A DNA stretch of 64,000 bases from Rotaria sordida. Its lineage: Eukaryota > Rotifera > Eurotatoria > Philodinida > Philodinidae. A program made the position numbers and the translations under genes. A model generated the notes under the pieces. It was not told the DNA's origin. It made no database searches and was given only the letters and a program-made list of their open reading frames with translations. Numbering within the stretch: position 1 is the first letter of the stretch; each line of letters starts with the position of its first letter. Below are positions 13,588 through 25,392 of this stretch, piece by piece. Location: positions 31,000 through 94,999 of the forward strand of contig CAJNOL010000890.1 in NCBI GenBank assembly GCA_905250125.1. The letters are read 5' to 3'.

Positions 13588-14476
13588 TCAGTACGCTGCA
13601 CGGCAAATAGCAGCCGCCTTGGACGCATGTTGGTCGTATCGTAAAGGAAATGCCGATCTCTGCACCTTCTGTGCAGCCGTGCCGACGCTGACATTCTGCC
13701 ATCCACTGACTTTTTTGAGAGCGGCATAGAACTTGCCAGCACTGGTTTTAGGGTCCATACAATCTTTCACACTTCCCCAATATATTGGTCGCTGTTGAAA
13801 GATACCTACGCTGTCATGGTCGGATCCTAGTATGTAGAAGAATGAATCAATCAATCAAGACAATAGAATCTCTCATTGTGACTTACCGACGGCATCATGA
13901 GGGTATTTATAGGATTCAGGAAGTTTTGAGTTGGCATAAACACGAATATTGGATTCGACAATGGCAGTGACTATGGCTACCTCACAGCCCCGTATCGGGA
14001 GTCCATAGTCACGAGCGGTCTTGGCAATGATGCGAGCGTATTTGGACTGAGTTGCGTCGAGACCTGGTAGATTACCACTACTGCTGCCGCCACTGTTACT
14101 AGTACAGCATTGAACATGATTAGGGCCTGGACATAGATTGGCTGGATCAGAGCTTCCGCTACAGGTTGCAGTCGGCTGACACGTGCCGCCAACACCTTTA
14201 CTGTTCGTGCAAGTACGATAGGTGCAGCACTATAATGACAACAAAAATATTAATGAAACGATGAACACTAATATTAAATATCTATACTTGAATAGAATTG
14301 TCACCTGGACAGAGATTGGCAGGATCCGATGACCCACCATTGGTTTTGCATTTGCTGGTGCTAATACATTCTCCACGACGACCATTCGTAGCTGTACAGA
14401 ATCCGTATTGTGCAAAAGTAGCGGAAGGAAGAAGACTAGCAAAGATCATAAGTAAAAGCATGCCAAACCGTTTCAT
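13588..14476 (-). CDS. Secreted lysozyme-like protein with two cysteine modules (candidate horizontally acquired gene)
   Basis: Minus-strand exons 14288-14476, 13887-14229 and 13588-13826 join in frame to 257 codons (256 aa). The introns are GT-AG and about 58 bp. I chose the ATG at 14476 because it gives a clear signal peptide (MKRFGMLLLMIFASLLPSATFAQ region, residues 1-22); a longer frame upstream spoils it. Two repeats of about 40 residues follow, each of the form C...G.C.....C...GSSDPANLCPG......QCC. The C-terminal domain (about 115-256) resembles lysozyme-like or transglycosylase-like enzymes of actinobacteria and fungi: CEVAIVTAIVESNIRVYAN with candidate catalytic Glu154, then YPHDAVGSDHDSVGIFQQRP and KKVSGWQNVSVGTAAQKVQRS. 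The likely role is cleavage of peptidoglycan outside the cell, in digestion or defence. Bacterial or fungal ancestry is inferred from motif similarity only. Confidence 0.85.
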
Positions 14477-15951
14477 TGTACTGATGTATGCAAACCACTT
14501 TGAACTGCGATAAGATCTGAAATACATGAAAGAACAGGGTGGTAAATGAGTAACTCGAGAAGTACATAAAATATTCCTGCAGAACTTAGTTTGATAGCAG
14601 TATAGAAGAATAGAAACAAAAAGAACCGACAGCGATTGTTGAAAACCTGTCAGTACTAATAATTGCCACGAATCACTCAGTAAACAGTAAATTTTTTGTT
14701 ATCAATTACCGAATAACCGATCAGTAGATAGTAACTGCTCGGTTCCTAGTTATCCAGTAACATAATCGTATCTTCTCTATTTCCATCTCCTTCGATGTAC
14801 AAAAGCTAGAAACAAAAAAAATACCAAGAATGTAATAAGAAAGACGAATACGATGGGAATTATATATATCTGCGTTGATAAATGAAAAATGAAAAATATA
14901 AAACAAAAATAGATTGTGAAGCGAGAAGGGTGGGAATATTTGGATTTAAGTTTCCATCTGTTCGATCAATCGAAAATTAATAAAATAAAGATAACGCAAT
15001 GTGAGATCTGGTCAAAAATATTGCAATAAGTATCAAGTAGACATGATTAGTTACCATTACCTGACGGATACGTTCACCATCAGATCTAGGAGAAATTATC
15101 CGGAGAGTATTCAAAAACTTTGGATGCCGTCGAATGGGTGGACATCGGTCTTTTCAACGAGCTATTTTTCAATTGTCTTCTATGTCATCGCTTCTTTACT
15201 CTATCAGCAAGGATCTTTCGCCAACACAAGACTTACACTAGTATCAAGTTTGAGATTATGAGATAAGCAAAAGTTTATATTTCTACTATTTACAGAGTTG
15301 GTATACGGATCGTCTGATTGCTTATGCACAAAGTGAATTTTCGTTGTTTTGCAATCGATTGTTTTTTCTTCGTTCAGTCAATTTTGAGTAACATTGTTTT
15401 AGATCTTTTATTCTGAGATTACATGATATTAAACATGCCCAATCATAAATCATAAAATTACGTATGATCTCAGCTTGCTCTCGATTCTATGAGAACGGAA
15501 AGTTATTTCTTCTTTTGTTCTGGTTTTTTAAGAACCAAATTGAACAAACAAACCTTTATAATCCGATAGGTTTAATTTAATAATATAAAATAACTTCAAT
15601 CATTTTCATTTCGATAGCATTTCAGATTGTTTGATGGTTTTTCTTTCTTATGATCTAATTGAATAAAATTATTTCAGTATACTTTTCACCCTTTTTTTTT
15701 ACATGACAACATTCCAGATTGGATCTCGGTTTTTAAGGAACCAATTTCATTATCATCTTATTCACGAGCAGAAACATATACCCAGTAAATACATGGAAGA
15801 GTGTGGGTGAGTATACGTGTGGATGTGCATGAATACAATTGTAACCCACACCCACACCCTTTTCTTTATTATTTATTATTAAATGTATTCACCGAATTAA
15901 AACAAATAATACTTATTCATCGTTTTATCTTTAGATAATAAAAATTCAACA
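14477..15951. other. Intergenic region between the lysozyme-like and kinase genes
   Basis: Weak frames (14721-14906 minus, 15001-15261 plus) have no motif or splice support. A pyrimidine tract and AG at 15933-15934, just before the kinase ATG, could be an acceptor of a 5' UTR intron. One TGTGGG fold-back lies at 15799-15860. Confidence 0.45.
15799..15860. repeat. TGTGGG fold-back element 3
   Basis: Left arm GAGTGTGGGTGAG (15799-15811) pairs with the right arm ACCCACACCCACACCCTTTTC (C-rich part 15844-15859). The loop also contains GTGTGGATGTG. It lies about 90 bp upstream of the kinase start. Confidence 0.7.
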
Positions 15952-16953
15952 ATGGATTTTGCAGTTTCTAAATTTGAGTTTTACGATATACTTCAAACTG
16001 AATATGGCTTTGATGATATCATATCTGTTAATACTTTGCCAGGTGGCTATATTGAAGAGGAAACCTGGTTAGTTTGTCTCAAATTGAATAGAAAATATGT
16101 GGTAAAAATAATTGATTATCGATTTAATATTGATCATCTGAAAACTATTCTCAACTTTCAAAATTATCTTTATTCGAATCTAAATTATCCGTGTTCATTG
16201 ATTGTTTCGACATTGAGCTCAAAACTTGTTGTTCAAATCGACAATGATCATTATCTTTTCATACAAACATTTCTCGATGGTCATGTACCATCTTTGATCG
16301 AGCTTGACGAATCCTATTTAATGAAAATGGGCACTTTACTTGGACAATGGCGTCTAGCATCACGAACTTTTATGTCCATAATACCTTCTACAAATATAGA
16401 GAAACGAGAATTAACAGATCAGTGGTGGATAGAACAGTTTGATCGTCTTTCTCTATGTAAACATCTCGAGAAAATCGATATCGACTATCTTCGTTTGATA
16501 CTATTTGAATGTCGAGAGAGATTGAACGGAAAAATCGATCAATTAGAACAAGGTCTAATTCATAATGATTTTCAACCGAGTAATACACTTTGTACTAATG
16601 ATGATCGTCAAGTCTACGTAATTGATTTTGGTGAAGCTTGCTATGCTCCTTTGATTGTTGACTTGGCTACAGCTCTCTTTCTATTGCTTACTAATGGTAT
16701 TGACGATGATAAAAGATTGAATATATTTCTTGTATCATATCAAAATCTAATTCGATTAGATCGACATGAAATTGAACTTCTCGATATTGTTGTTCGTCTC
16801 AAATTGACTACCAATTTCATTGGTGATTGTGCTAATGTTAAATCAAAAGAAGAATACGATCATTCATCATGGCTTCAATCATGTTCAAAATGGATTGATA
16901 TTCTTCATCAAGAGAAACGCAATCTATTTCAAACAATGCTGTGTAATAAATGA
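15952..16953 (+). CDS. APH/choline-kinase-like phosphotransferase, single exon
   Basis: An uninterrupted frame of 333 codons. The kinase-like fold is clear. A glycine-containing N-lobe (TLPGGYIEEETW, about 28-39) precedes a candidate ATP-binding lysine in KYVVKIID (K52). The catalytic loop is LIHNDFQPSN (D206, N211), and the metal-binding DFG is VYVIDFGEAC (D225). The layout and length fit aminoglycoside-phosphotransferase-like kinases, whose animal and bacterial members include hydroxylysine kinase and homoserine kinase II. The substrate is probably a small hydroxylated metabolite, but I cannot name it. It has no intron, unlike most neighbours, which is compatible with retroposition or transfer from bacteria; neither is proven. 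A TGTGGG fold-back lies on each side of the gene. Confidence 0.85.
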   Translation: MDFAVSKFEFYDILQTEYGFDDIISVNTLPGGYIEEETWLVCLKLNRKYVVKIIDYRFNIDHLKTILNFQNYLYSNLNYPCSLIVSTLSSKLVVQIDNDHYLFIQTFLDGHVPSLIELDESYLMKMGTLLGQWRLASRTFMSIIPSTNIEKRELTDQWWIEQFDRLSLCKHLEKIDIDYLRLILFECRERLNGKIDQLEQGLIHNDFQPSNTLCTNDDRQVYVIDFGEACYAPLIVDLATALFLLLTNGIDDDKRLNIFLVSYQNLIRLDRHEIELLDIVVRLKLTTNFIGDCANVKSKEEYDHSSWLQSCSKWIDILHQEKRNLFQTMLCNK

Positions 16954-18578
16954 CTGATTATAACAGAACAGATTATTGAGTCTGCTTGGCAAAAATAGAC
17001 TGAAATATTAGCAACGAAATTATGATTAAGTAGAGAATAATTAATGTTACAGCATTCTGTGGTCAATCGAAATTCTCGATAACTACCGTTATTTTTATCA
17101 TTTACTTTATTTTTTTTTTGCTTGTACGTTAACGTATGTGATTCTGACATTGATGAACTTTTCATCAAGTTATTTGACTCTTCTCTAAAACTGATTAATG
17201 ATAACATAAATAGTAAGCTAAAAAGTATGACAACGCACAAAGTAGTGTGGGTAGGTGTGGGTAGGTGTCGGTTGTCTATGCAGTCACATCCAAAACCTTT
17301 ATCATTTATATTGTCTCGAAAGAGAGACTATTAATATGCATAAAGAGTAGTTGTATATGTCGACTACTATATGCGCATCTATGTAAAATGATCAATTGAT
17401 GACATACATGTCTTTGCTCATTTGTAATTTCACATAAAGAAACACATGGTCAGCTGTCACATTAATGTTTCAACCCTAGGTGCAGTTCTTTTTCCATTAA
17501 GTTGTTCTCAAGTTTCATTCAGTTTCTATTTAGAATAAGTTTTCCGTATTTTGATCATTGTCTTCATATATCTATGTATACCTGAGCAAGCATAAAAACA
17601 CTATTTTTTCTTTTCTTTTCTGTTTTCCTTGTATCTAAATTATTTGATTGGTTAATTTCTATTGGTTGATGATAATCTTTGTCCTCAAACAAAGAACACT
17701 TATGGAAAAGGAAGAAAAGAACGTAAATTATATTCATTTATAATAACATCACTCGTCTCTTCCAGAACGACACAGAACATTTTACATTATATACGAAAAG
17801 GTAATGATGAAAAAACGATTCTCTAATTTTGAGTAAACTTAGTTGAGAATTTTTGTTTCCAATAAATTATTTATTAGTATAATCCATTTCTTCTCTTATA
17901 TCTCTCTGTTTTAAATAGGCGAGACTTGAAATTTATTCTTAACAAAATGATGAAACCTATTTCATACACTGTATCAATGAGTTGAGAATCTAGAATGCTT
18001 AATAAATAGCTTTGTCATCCATTCATTAATGAAATATTTTATTGAGACGTTCTCTTTTTTTAGGCAGCTACTGTAGTCTATTATCTGAATTAAATTGAAA
18101 AAGCTTGGTACATCATTTGTTTATGATCAGAATATGCTGTACTTTATGATTTAAAATATTTTCTAGAATTGCCCTCGTATCTATCTAACACAATCGCGTC
18201 ATTTTTTTTTCGTCATATTCTGGATTCTTAATTCTGAAATAGACTCTGTTGTTTCATTTAACGATTTATAGATTCCAAGTAAAACAAAATCATATTAGTT
18301 TTCGTTTCTATAGCAGCATTTAAGAAGGGAGAGATCCACATTCTTTCTGAGAATGTCTTCTAAATTGGAGTGTGATTGTTTGCATAAAAGATATCTAGAG
18401 AATATACCGAACCTGATATGCAGCAAGGACAGAAATAAAAACCTAGGTAGAAATTGCAACGGAAAATGGATTTCGGGTAAGGCATTAAAATTTCCTGTCT
18501 GAGAGTGTATGTGCGGATTTGTTAAATAAGAAAAAGAGGCAAAACTCCTAAGAGGTAATTTTTTTTTGTCTTCTAGAT
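16954..18578. other. Intergenic region downstream of the kinase gene
   Basis: Frames at 16929-17240 (minus), 17122-17334 (plus) and 18295-18612 (minus) have no recognisable content. A TGTGGG element is at 17244-17298. A polypyrimidine tract and AG at 18575-18576 just before the next ATG suggest a 5' UTR intron for the finger-protein gene. Confidence 0.45.
17244..17298. repeat. TGTGGG fold-back element 4 (weak right arm)
   Basis: The left arm carries GTGTGGGTAGGTGTGGGTAGG (two copies of GTGTGGGTAG). The right arm, TCACATCCAAAACCT (17284-17298), is shorter and diverged, so the hairpin is partial. Confidence 0.5.
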
Positions 18579-19869
18579 ATGCCTGAAGTAGGACTGTGTG
18601 CTGATGAGGCATGTACCAATGAAAAGAAGCAACTGTACGAATGTCACTGTTGTATCCGTTTCATCTGTCTACATCATTTGATCGAACACGATGAAAAAGC
18701 GACATTAAACAAACAACGATTACAAATATATGCCGTTCAATTGACATCTGTTTTATCTACACTCGAAATGATAATCGAGGAAAATATGCGTATAACTGAA
18801 CAACATAAGATACTATTGGAAAAAGCAAAGGTTGCACTTGCTATTTCGTCATCGGCTGATGAAATGCAGAGTATTCTCGATCAAGTATATACAACTATTG
18901 CAGCAAATCAAAAGAGTAAAATTTCTGAACGAAAATTTCATGTTGAACTCTCTCTTTTGTAGATGAAGTGGTAGTTAAAGTAGAATCATCACTGGCAGAA
19001 AACTATTCAATAGTTGGTCAGTTCGATTTCATTTCAGACTATGGATCAACTTCGATCTTTTTTTTTTTTGTTTTTCCAGCTACGAATGATTCATGTCAAT
19101 ATTCATCAGTTGATTCAACGCTTATTCACAATGAACCAACGTCTGAAAATGGTGAAAGAGAAGTTTTAGCTGAATATCATTGAAGTTTGATTTGAACATT
19201 TAGATGAGTCGATACTTTGCAATGCTCAACAAGAATTACAGTAGTCATTATTTTTTTTTTCTTTTTGTTCATTTCGATGTTTGAATCGTTTAGATCATCC
19301 AATCTCGACGAGTCAAGTCAAACAAGTAAGTCTCAATCCAAACATAAGATTTTCTTATCTAATTCTTGAAGTTAACCATAATTCAATGGATATCGATGAT
19401 AACTCCACACAAATGTATCGTTTCAAGTAAGTTTTCTGCTGAATCATTATAATATTTTAAAAATATTTTATTTTAGTCGACCAGTAGATAATACAAAGGT
19501 AAAGCAAAGTGATGATAGACCACCTTGATAATCGTGAATTATAAACAGTCATAGTCTAAAGAAAAAAAAATTTTTTAGGATGAAGCCGACAATGAAATAA
19601 AACAAATACCAATCTCGACAATAATCCATTATTGTGGACTATGTCCATTGACATTTGATGGTGCATTTGGTCTCACCAAAACAAAGCTTTTAACTCGTCT
19701 ATGCAGCAGTCAAATAGTTCGTCAAAGAATCTTATATCCTCATTTTATACATGTCCATTCTATGGGAGCCAATTATGCTAAACGCTTAGTCAAGGCTATC
19801 ATAGAAGGTCAAGATCCAAAGACGACAAAACTGTTTAGTGATGATGAAGACATTTTCAACAAAAAATGA
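18579..19869 (+). CDS. Cys/His-rich finger protein, bdelloid-type family, eight exons
   Basis: Exons 18579-18915, 18963-19016, 19080-19151, 19204-19240, 19294-19325, 19372-19426, 19477-19498 and 19579-19869 join in one frame of 300 codons (299 aa). The GT-AG introns run from 45 to 80 bp. The N-terminus holds a probable zinc-binding motif: C7, C12, C22, C24, C25, C30 and H32/H33/H37 (CHCCIRFICLHHLIEH), similar in spacing to B-box/AN1-like fingers. A helical, possibly coiled-coil segment (40-105) and an acidic Ser-rich linker follow. The C-terminal exon has a second Cys/His module (HYCGLCPLTFDGAFGL ... LCSS ... HFIHVHS) and ends DPKTTKLFSDDEDIF. I believe this two-module architecture is a lineage-expanded bdelloid family, from memory and not checked. 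Function is unknown; protein or nucleic-acid binding is likely. The middle is short, so this may be a reduced copy. Confidence 0.75.
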
Positions 19870-21200
19870 TAAATTAGTATGCTCGTACAACGAACCGATT
19901 CCGATGTCATCCGAAGCAAATATCAAACACATCGTGTTACTTTCGGTCGATGAATCTCAAATACTTCATTTCGCATCTCATAACAGTATATCCGGCGATT
20001 GAAAACATAGTTGATGGTTACAAATTAGATCCAACAACGATTGTATTCGACAAGGACGAGAATATTATGCAAGAAGACTATCTCAAAAGAGGATGAATTA
20101 TATATCTCAGATAACCAAAGATCTTTCCTTTATACTTGTTATTGTAATATCTCCAATTTATTTTTCTTTTTTTTTTTTTTTAAATATATCTCATGTGTGT
20201 AAATGATATTAAATCCTACAATTGATTAATTTGACCAATGCGATGATCGATCAAATTAAGAAACATAGTAGAAATTTATTATTAATTAATTATATTCAAT
20301 CCGGTTGATTATGTTTAATTCTAATAGAGATCTAATGTGAGTGATCGATGATGAAGAGAGAAAAGAATTGATGTGCATTATTGATCGAATTCATTTCTTT
20401 TTCGAACTTTCTAGGCTATCACGTTAGTTTTTTTTCTTGCTTTTCACTTGACAGAATACCTTCAAGCGATGAGAAATTTCACTGAAAATTTTCCAGCTTG
20501 TAGAAGTAACCAAATAAGCAGCAGATCAATAACCGGCTGAAGAGAAAATGAACCCGAGCAATATTCATGACTATAGTATAATTTAGAAATTTTTACTTTG
20601 ACAAAAATAACATAATATCGTATGAAAAAAAAGAATAAAAGGGCAACTAAATGATTCATTTTTAAAATAAATCATTTAGTTGTTCTTTTATTCTTTTTTT
20701 TCATTTGATATTGTTAATTATCCATTTATTTTTTGTTCTAAAAATAACACAAGTATTATCACATTCAAATGAGTAATTGATGTATCTTGTCGTTAAAAAC
20801 AGCTTCAAATTGTTGCTCACAAAGAATTCTCTCAGCAAACATATTACCATCGATTCACTGGAACACGGTGATACAACTTCATACTTTTGTTGGCATGTGT
20901 GGATGGGTATAGTTTCTGAATTCGTCAGCCACTGACGAGTGCTTTAATATATCAGTAAATTTTTGCGTTGCTGAACTTAAGAATGAATGCTAATTATTTT
21001 TTTTTAAACGATTTTGTAAACATTTATTGAAGAAATTTTGAACAAAGGAAAACTTGAAAAACAATATGGAATTTATGTTCTATAACCTTTATTATTTTTC
21101 GTAAACAAAGTTTTGAGTTTCGTAAAAGAATCCAACACTAGGTGTCTTTCGCTAGTTCTTTTTGTATTAACTAACAATTGAAGATCATGCACCGACAAAT
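19870..21200. other. Intergenic region with one long hairpin
   Basis: Coding-like but frame-broken sequence at about 19870-20096 follows the finger-protein stop and may be a decayed 3' part. The only other structure is the hairpin at 20621-20705. A single G-rich TGTGGATGGGT half-site near 20897 has no partner arm. Confidence 0.45.
20621..20705. repeat. AT-rich inverted repeat (hairpin, arms about 38 bp)
   Basis: The left arm (GAATAAAAGGGCAACTAAAT and its 5' flank) and the right arm (ATTTAGTTGTTCTTTTATTC and its 3' flank) are reverse complements with about three mismatches and almost no loop. It may be the remnant of a small fold-back transposon or a structured transcript end. Confidence 0.75.
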
Positions 21201-21752
21201 TAAGAAGATTGTTCATAGTCGAATCAAATGAATGCTCTCGCTCACAGACCAACTAATTTAAAACATGAGCTGCCAATAGCGTACACAGATCGAGATGTTT
21301 AAATTTTAAGATATTTACAGTTTGTCATGTCCTCATAGTACGAAATTTAATCAACCTTTAATTTTCTTTTTCCATTATGGTTGGATGGAACACAACTATT
21401 TACATAAGGAGAAGTAATATTACACACATTCAAGAGCAATTTGATAGCAATTAAGATTTTGTTGTTGATTACTCTTATAATTCAAAAAATGTTACCTTAG
21501 ACTTCGTAGAATTTGTTTTTTAATATGCGTGATATTGTTTTTTTCTTATGTAAATGGTCCTGTTCCATCCAACCATGACCAAAAAAAAAACGAACCGTTG
21601 ATGAAATTTAGTAGTGTGTACACATAACAAACTGTAAACTTCTCTGAAACTCGAATACCTCGGTGTGTGTACTCTATTGGCAGCTCATATTTTTAATTAG
21701 TTGGTTTGACAGTGAGAGCATTCATTTAATCTAACTACGATCAATCTTCTTA
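21201..21752. mobile_element. Fold-back element with about 208-bp inverted arms
   Basis: Arms 21201-21408 and 21545-21752 are reverse complements at roughly 75-80% by eye. Shared blocks include TAAGAAGATT, AATGAATGCTCTC, ATGAGCTGCCAATAG, TTTACAGTTTGT and GGTTGGATGGAACA. The 136-bp centre has no coding potential. This is the layout of a non-autonomous fold-back or MITE-type DNA transposon. No target-site duplication is clear, so the copy is probably old. Confidence 0.75.
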
Positions 21753-22692
21753 CCTTACAGTATACGATCTTTTACTCTAAGCGATATAATGTTTATATTG
21801 TCTTTCTTTACTATGAAATACTTTTGGAAACAAAGTATGAATCGATAAACAAACAAAAAAAGTAAAGTCTTTTGTGCAAGTATGTCAACATGATAGCCCT
21901 TGGTTTGCAAAAAGTTACTCTTTCTGATTAATGTCCGATTTCGGAAAAAAATTCTGATTTTGAAAAGAAGAATTTCTAATTTTTAAGTTTTTCATCTAGC
22001 AACCTTGGAACAAGCAAAAAGTTCATGTGTGATTCAGATAGAAGAAAAAAAAATAGAGTTACTATCTAATTCAAAAATAAATAAACAATTCTGAAAAAGT
22101 AAAATTTCAACAGGCAATGAAATGGGCAATTATCCATTTGGCCCTCCCTTGGCTACGCCGCTGTCTTAGTCGCCATTCAATTAAGACTACTTTGAATAAT
22201 TGACTAACCATTTCTATTCTGGTCATTTCGACTCATGGGAATGTTTTTGTTAAGTGTTTTTTATTATCAAAGGTCAAAGAAAAAGAATACATATATATAA
22301 TTACAATAACACGACAAAAGAAAATAAATGAAACAGTTGGTACTTAGGTAAATCATGTTTTTTTTTCTCTCTGGTTTTTAGCAATACATTCTGTCGACAT
22401 TACAAACCTCAGAAGAAATCAATATTGTTTTGCTTTTCTAAATGCGCAGTTATCGAAAACTGATTGTTGTTCTCTCTGTCGCCAAATATTGATTCTCATT
22501 TCTTTCAAACAAAACAGAATAAAAAAGTTCAGATCGATCAAATCAAAATATTTTGAAAATTACTGCACTGTTCTTTCATTTCTAATGGTTATGTCAACAA
22601 AATTTTTCTACTTTTTATTTTGCTGTTTCGTTCTTTGTTCGCGTTTGTATATAGATACGGTTCTTTCCAATCGGTATGCATTTCAATTTATC
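21753..22692. other. Intergenic region upstream of the EF-hand gene
   Basis: No supported gene or repeat. A frame from 22489 runs into the EF-hand first exon but only its last part is homologous, so the earlier part is taken as 5' UTR. Confidence 0.5.
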
Positions 22693-23694
22693 ATGGGCAA
22701 TCGATTTGTTGCTAGAAATGCCAATTCGGCAGCGTTGACTGACGAAGGTTTGTTCATCGATCAAATATTTTTCATCATGGATTGGTCTATTGATTGACTT
22801 GTTGTGATTCTAGAAATTGCTGAATTACAAAAGATTTCCAATCTCAGTGCCGATAGTAAGCAGAAAGAAAATTTGTTTTCTATTCATGTAGCATTGTTTG
22901 TTCTTTTGTAGATGTCAAGAATAATTACAAGGTAATCATAGATTATGTGTGATTTGAACTATCATCTTATATTTTTGTTCGAATGTGCTTTAGGCCTTCT
23001 TGGAAGATAACCCATTAGGTAGAATGGACAAAAAACGATTCCTTTATTGGTGCGATCTATTAAAGCCTGATTTCGATATTAAAGATGAAGTGGCTTGCGA
23101 GTATGTTTAGATGCTCGTCCGATGATTTGAGTCTTTCTTTCTATATATTTAGAAATGCATTTGCTGCATTTGATAAAAATAAAGATGGAACAATTGACTT
23201 CAAAGAATTTACTACGGCATTGACTTTCCTCGGACCAAATACTGTAGAGGCACATGTCGATCTATTTTTTCAAATGTTAGTTCGATTGAGTGCTGTAGTT
23301 TGAGGACAATCTAATATTTCCATTTTATTGAATAGGTATGATATATCCGGCGATGGCTGTTTGGATTATCAGGAACTAATAGATGCCTTCGAATCTATTG
23401 TAAGTTAATCTGAATGTTTCTTTCGAGTAGAATTCAATGAGTGCATAAATAATCATAATTGATTATTCTAGATCTATTTATTGACATTGGGGAAAAAAAC
23501 AGCTCCCAAAAGTGCGAAACAGATGGCTTCAGAAGTATTTGCCATGTTTGGTCTCAATGACGATGCAAAAATAAGCAAGGAACAATTTATCGAAAGGTAG
23601 ACGGAATAATTTCTTTTCTTTTTCATATGATTTTGTTCATTTCAGATGTAGAAAAAGTCCTACTCTTCGTGAGATGTGTTTCATTGAAACATGA
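22693..23694 (+). CDS. Neuronal-calcium-sensor-like EF-hand protein, eight exons
   Basis: Exons 22693-22747, 22814-22855, 22912-22931, 22994-23100, 23153-23275, 23336-23399, 23472-23596 and 23646-23694 join in frame to 195 codons (194 aa), the normal size of recoverin/NCS/visinin-like proteins. Introns are GT-AG, 49-72 bp. The N-terminus MGNRFVAR fits an N-myristoylation signal (Gly2, with basic residues), so membrane recruitment is likely. EF1 is degenerate (DNPLGRMDKKRF), as is usual. EF2 (DKNKDGTIDFKEF) and EF3 (DISGDGCLDYQEL) are canonical calcium loops. EF4 (LNDDAKISKEQF) is diverged and probably weak. Family members are calcium switches that regulate receptors, channels or kinases at membranes. 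The start is chosen for the MG motif; upstream sequence in the same frame is not conserved. Confidence 0.92.
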
Positions 23695-25076
23695 ACAATA
23701 TTGACAATGAATAATCATTTTTATGTACTCCTTGTATTTTTTTATTTACCTAAACTTAAGTGTTTGAATCAAAGATAATAAATTGAATTTTCAGTAGGGT
23801 CTAAAGATATGTAAAGTCGCTTTCGATTGATCTCGATTTTGACGAACATCTGTTCCGTATTTTTGACCAATCAGTGATTTTTGATGTATTATGAAAAAAC
23901 TAGTCTAAAACTACAACAGAGTTGATTCACTAATTGAATTTCAATCGACAGATGTTAATTAGAAATATTTGTATTTATCAAAGATGAACATGTTCAGAGT
24001 GAATGATAACAAGTTTTTTCTGCAGAATTGTTCGCGACGTTTAGGGTAGTTTCAGACGGGAAATCGGTCATAAAAAATACTATAGAATAAAAACATTGAA
24101 TCTTATTTAATTGTCATATGATGGGTATGGAAGTAAATACATTTTTACTAGTTTTCATTCGAGATAATTCTTCTAATTTTTATATATCAATAAAAAGATG
24201 ATATCATAGTCCCTATCGATGCTTGGAATTTAAACGAGAGTTGATGAAATAATTATTATCGTATCGCAAAAAATTGAATGGATACTTCATCAATGGCAAG
24301 ATTGATCAAAATTTGCATTTACATAAAAACATGTTTTAAAGCGAAAATGGGACTAGGAGAGGTAACGTTTTATTATCTCATCTAACCAAACGGTGCAGCA
24401 TGTTGTAATAATAAAATCTGTATTAGGTCCTCAATTAATTTAAATTTTAGATAAAAGTTATTTATAGCTGATACAAATTGGTGACAAGTATAAGCAAAAC
24501 AAGAATCATACTTAGTCATTTCTGACGCCGATGGAATCAAAAATCATACGTCAATACGATAAATAAGAACTACTGACAATGAAATATTATATCAAAACAA
24601 GTTTTTATTATTGAAACATGTTAAAAGATCAATTTCTAGTTAGACATTGAATATTACATTTTAACAAAGAAAATAGAACAAAAAGATTTGCCTGTTTGAT
24701 AATAATCGTAGCAGCAGATTCTAATTTTCTGTCACTCCTTTTAAGAGTTATTCTGTTTGTGATTTTCCACCCGCACTATACGGTACTCACCATGTAGGAT
24801 AACCACCAATACATATTCCTCGAAGATTGAAGTCCTTTGAACAGAATCGAACTTTAAATTTAATTTATATAGTATCGTGATGTCTGTCAAGTTTCAATGC
24901 TAAGTATTTTGAGGAAAGTATTCCCAAAAAGCCTTCGAGTTGACGAAGACACATTCAGATTATTGAACATACCAAAAGCTTGGAAGAAACAATGTTTATT
25001 GCATCACTTTGACGAATAGTTTTTAACAGTCGTTTAAGGTGAAACCTGACTCAAGTTTTTTCTGAAAAGACGCACC

Positions 25077-25152
25077 AGGGTGGGTGTGGATGTCGGTTTG
25101 ACTGTGTGTAAGGGTGTGAGTATGAGGATCTCTTCAATCACACCCACATCCT
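25077..25152. repeat. TGTGGG fold-back element 5
   Basis: Left arm AGGGTGGGTGTGGATG (25077-25092) and right arm ATCACACCCACATCCT (25137-25152) are reverse complementary. The loop contains an extra G-rich block, GGGTGTGAGTATGAGG. Confidence 0.7.
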
Positions 25153-25340
25153 TGCTATGATCTGTAATGGGGAGGGAGGAGCCGTCAAAACTTCGACTTA
25201 AAACTTATATTCACTATTTTCTCCGAAAATATTACCGTCAAAGTTTGCTCGTATAATTCGAAATTCATTATATGGATCTATCATTAAAGAAGATAAGTTG
25301 ATGAGGTTGAATTGAATAGTCAAGACATACAGAAAGAAAG

Positions 25341-25392
25341 ATGTAGGTGTGAATGAACAGACGATATTTACTCACACCTACACCCATATCCT
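25341..25392. repeat. TGTGGG fold-back element 6 (diverged)
   Basis: Left arm GATGTAGGTGTGAATGA and right arm CTCACACCTACACCCATATCC are reverse complementary over about 14 bp. The left arm has drifted from TGTGGG but keeps the family layout. Confidence 0.6.

Noticed and set aside
14477-14527. Longer N-terminus for the lysozyme-like protein
   Set aside because: The upstream in-frame residues would bury the signal peptide; the ATG at 14476 places it at the N-terminus.
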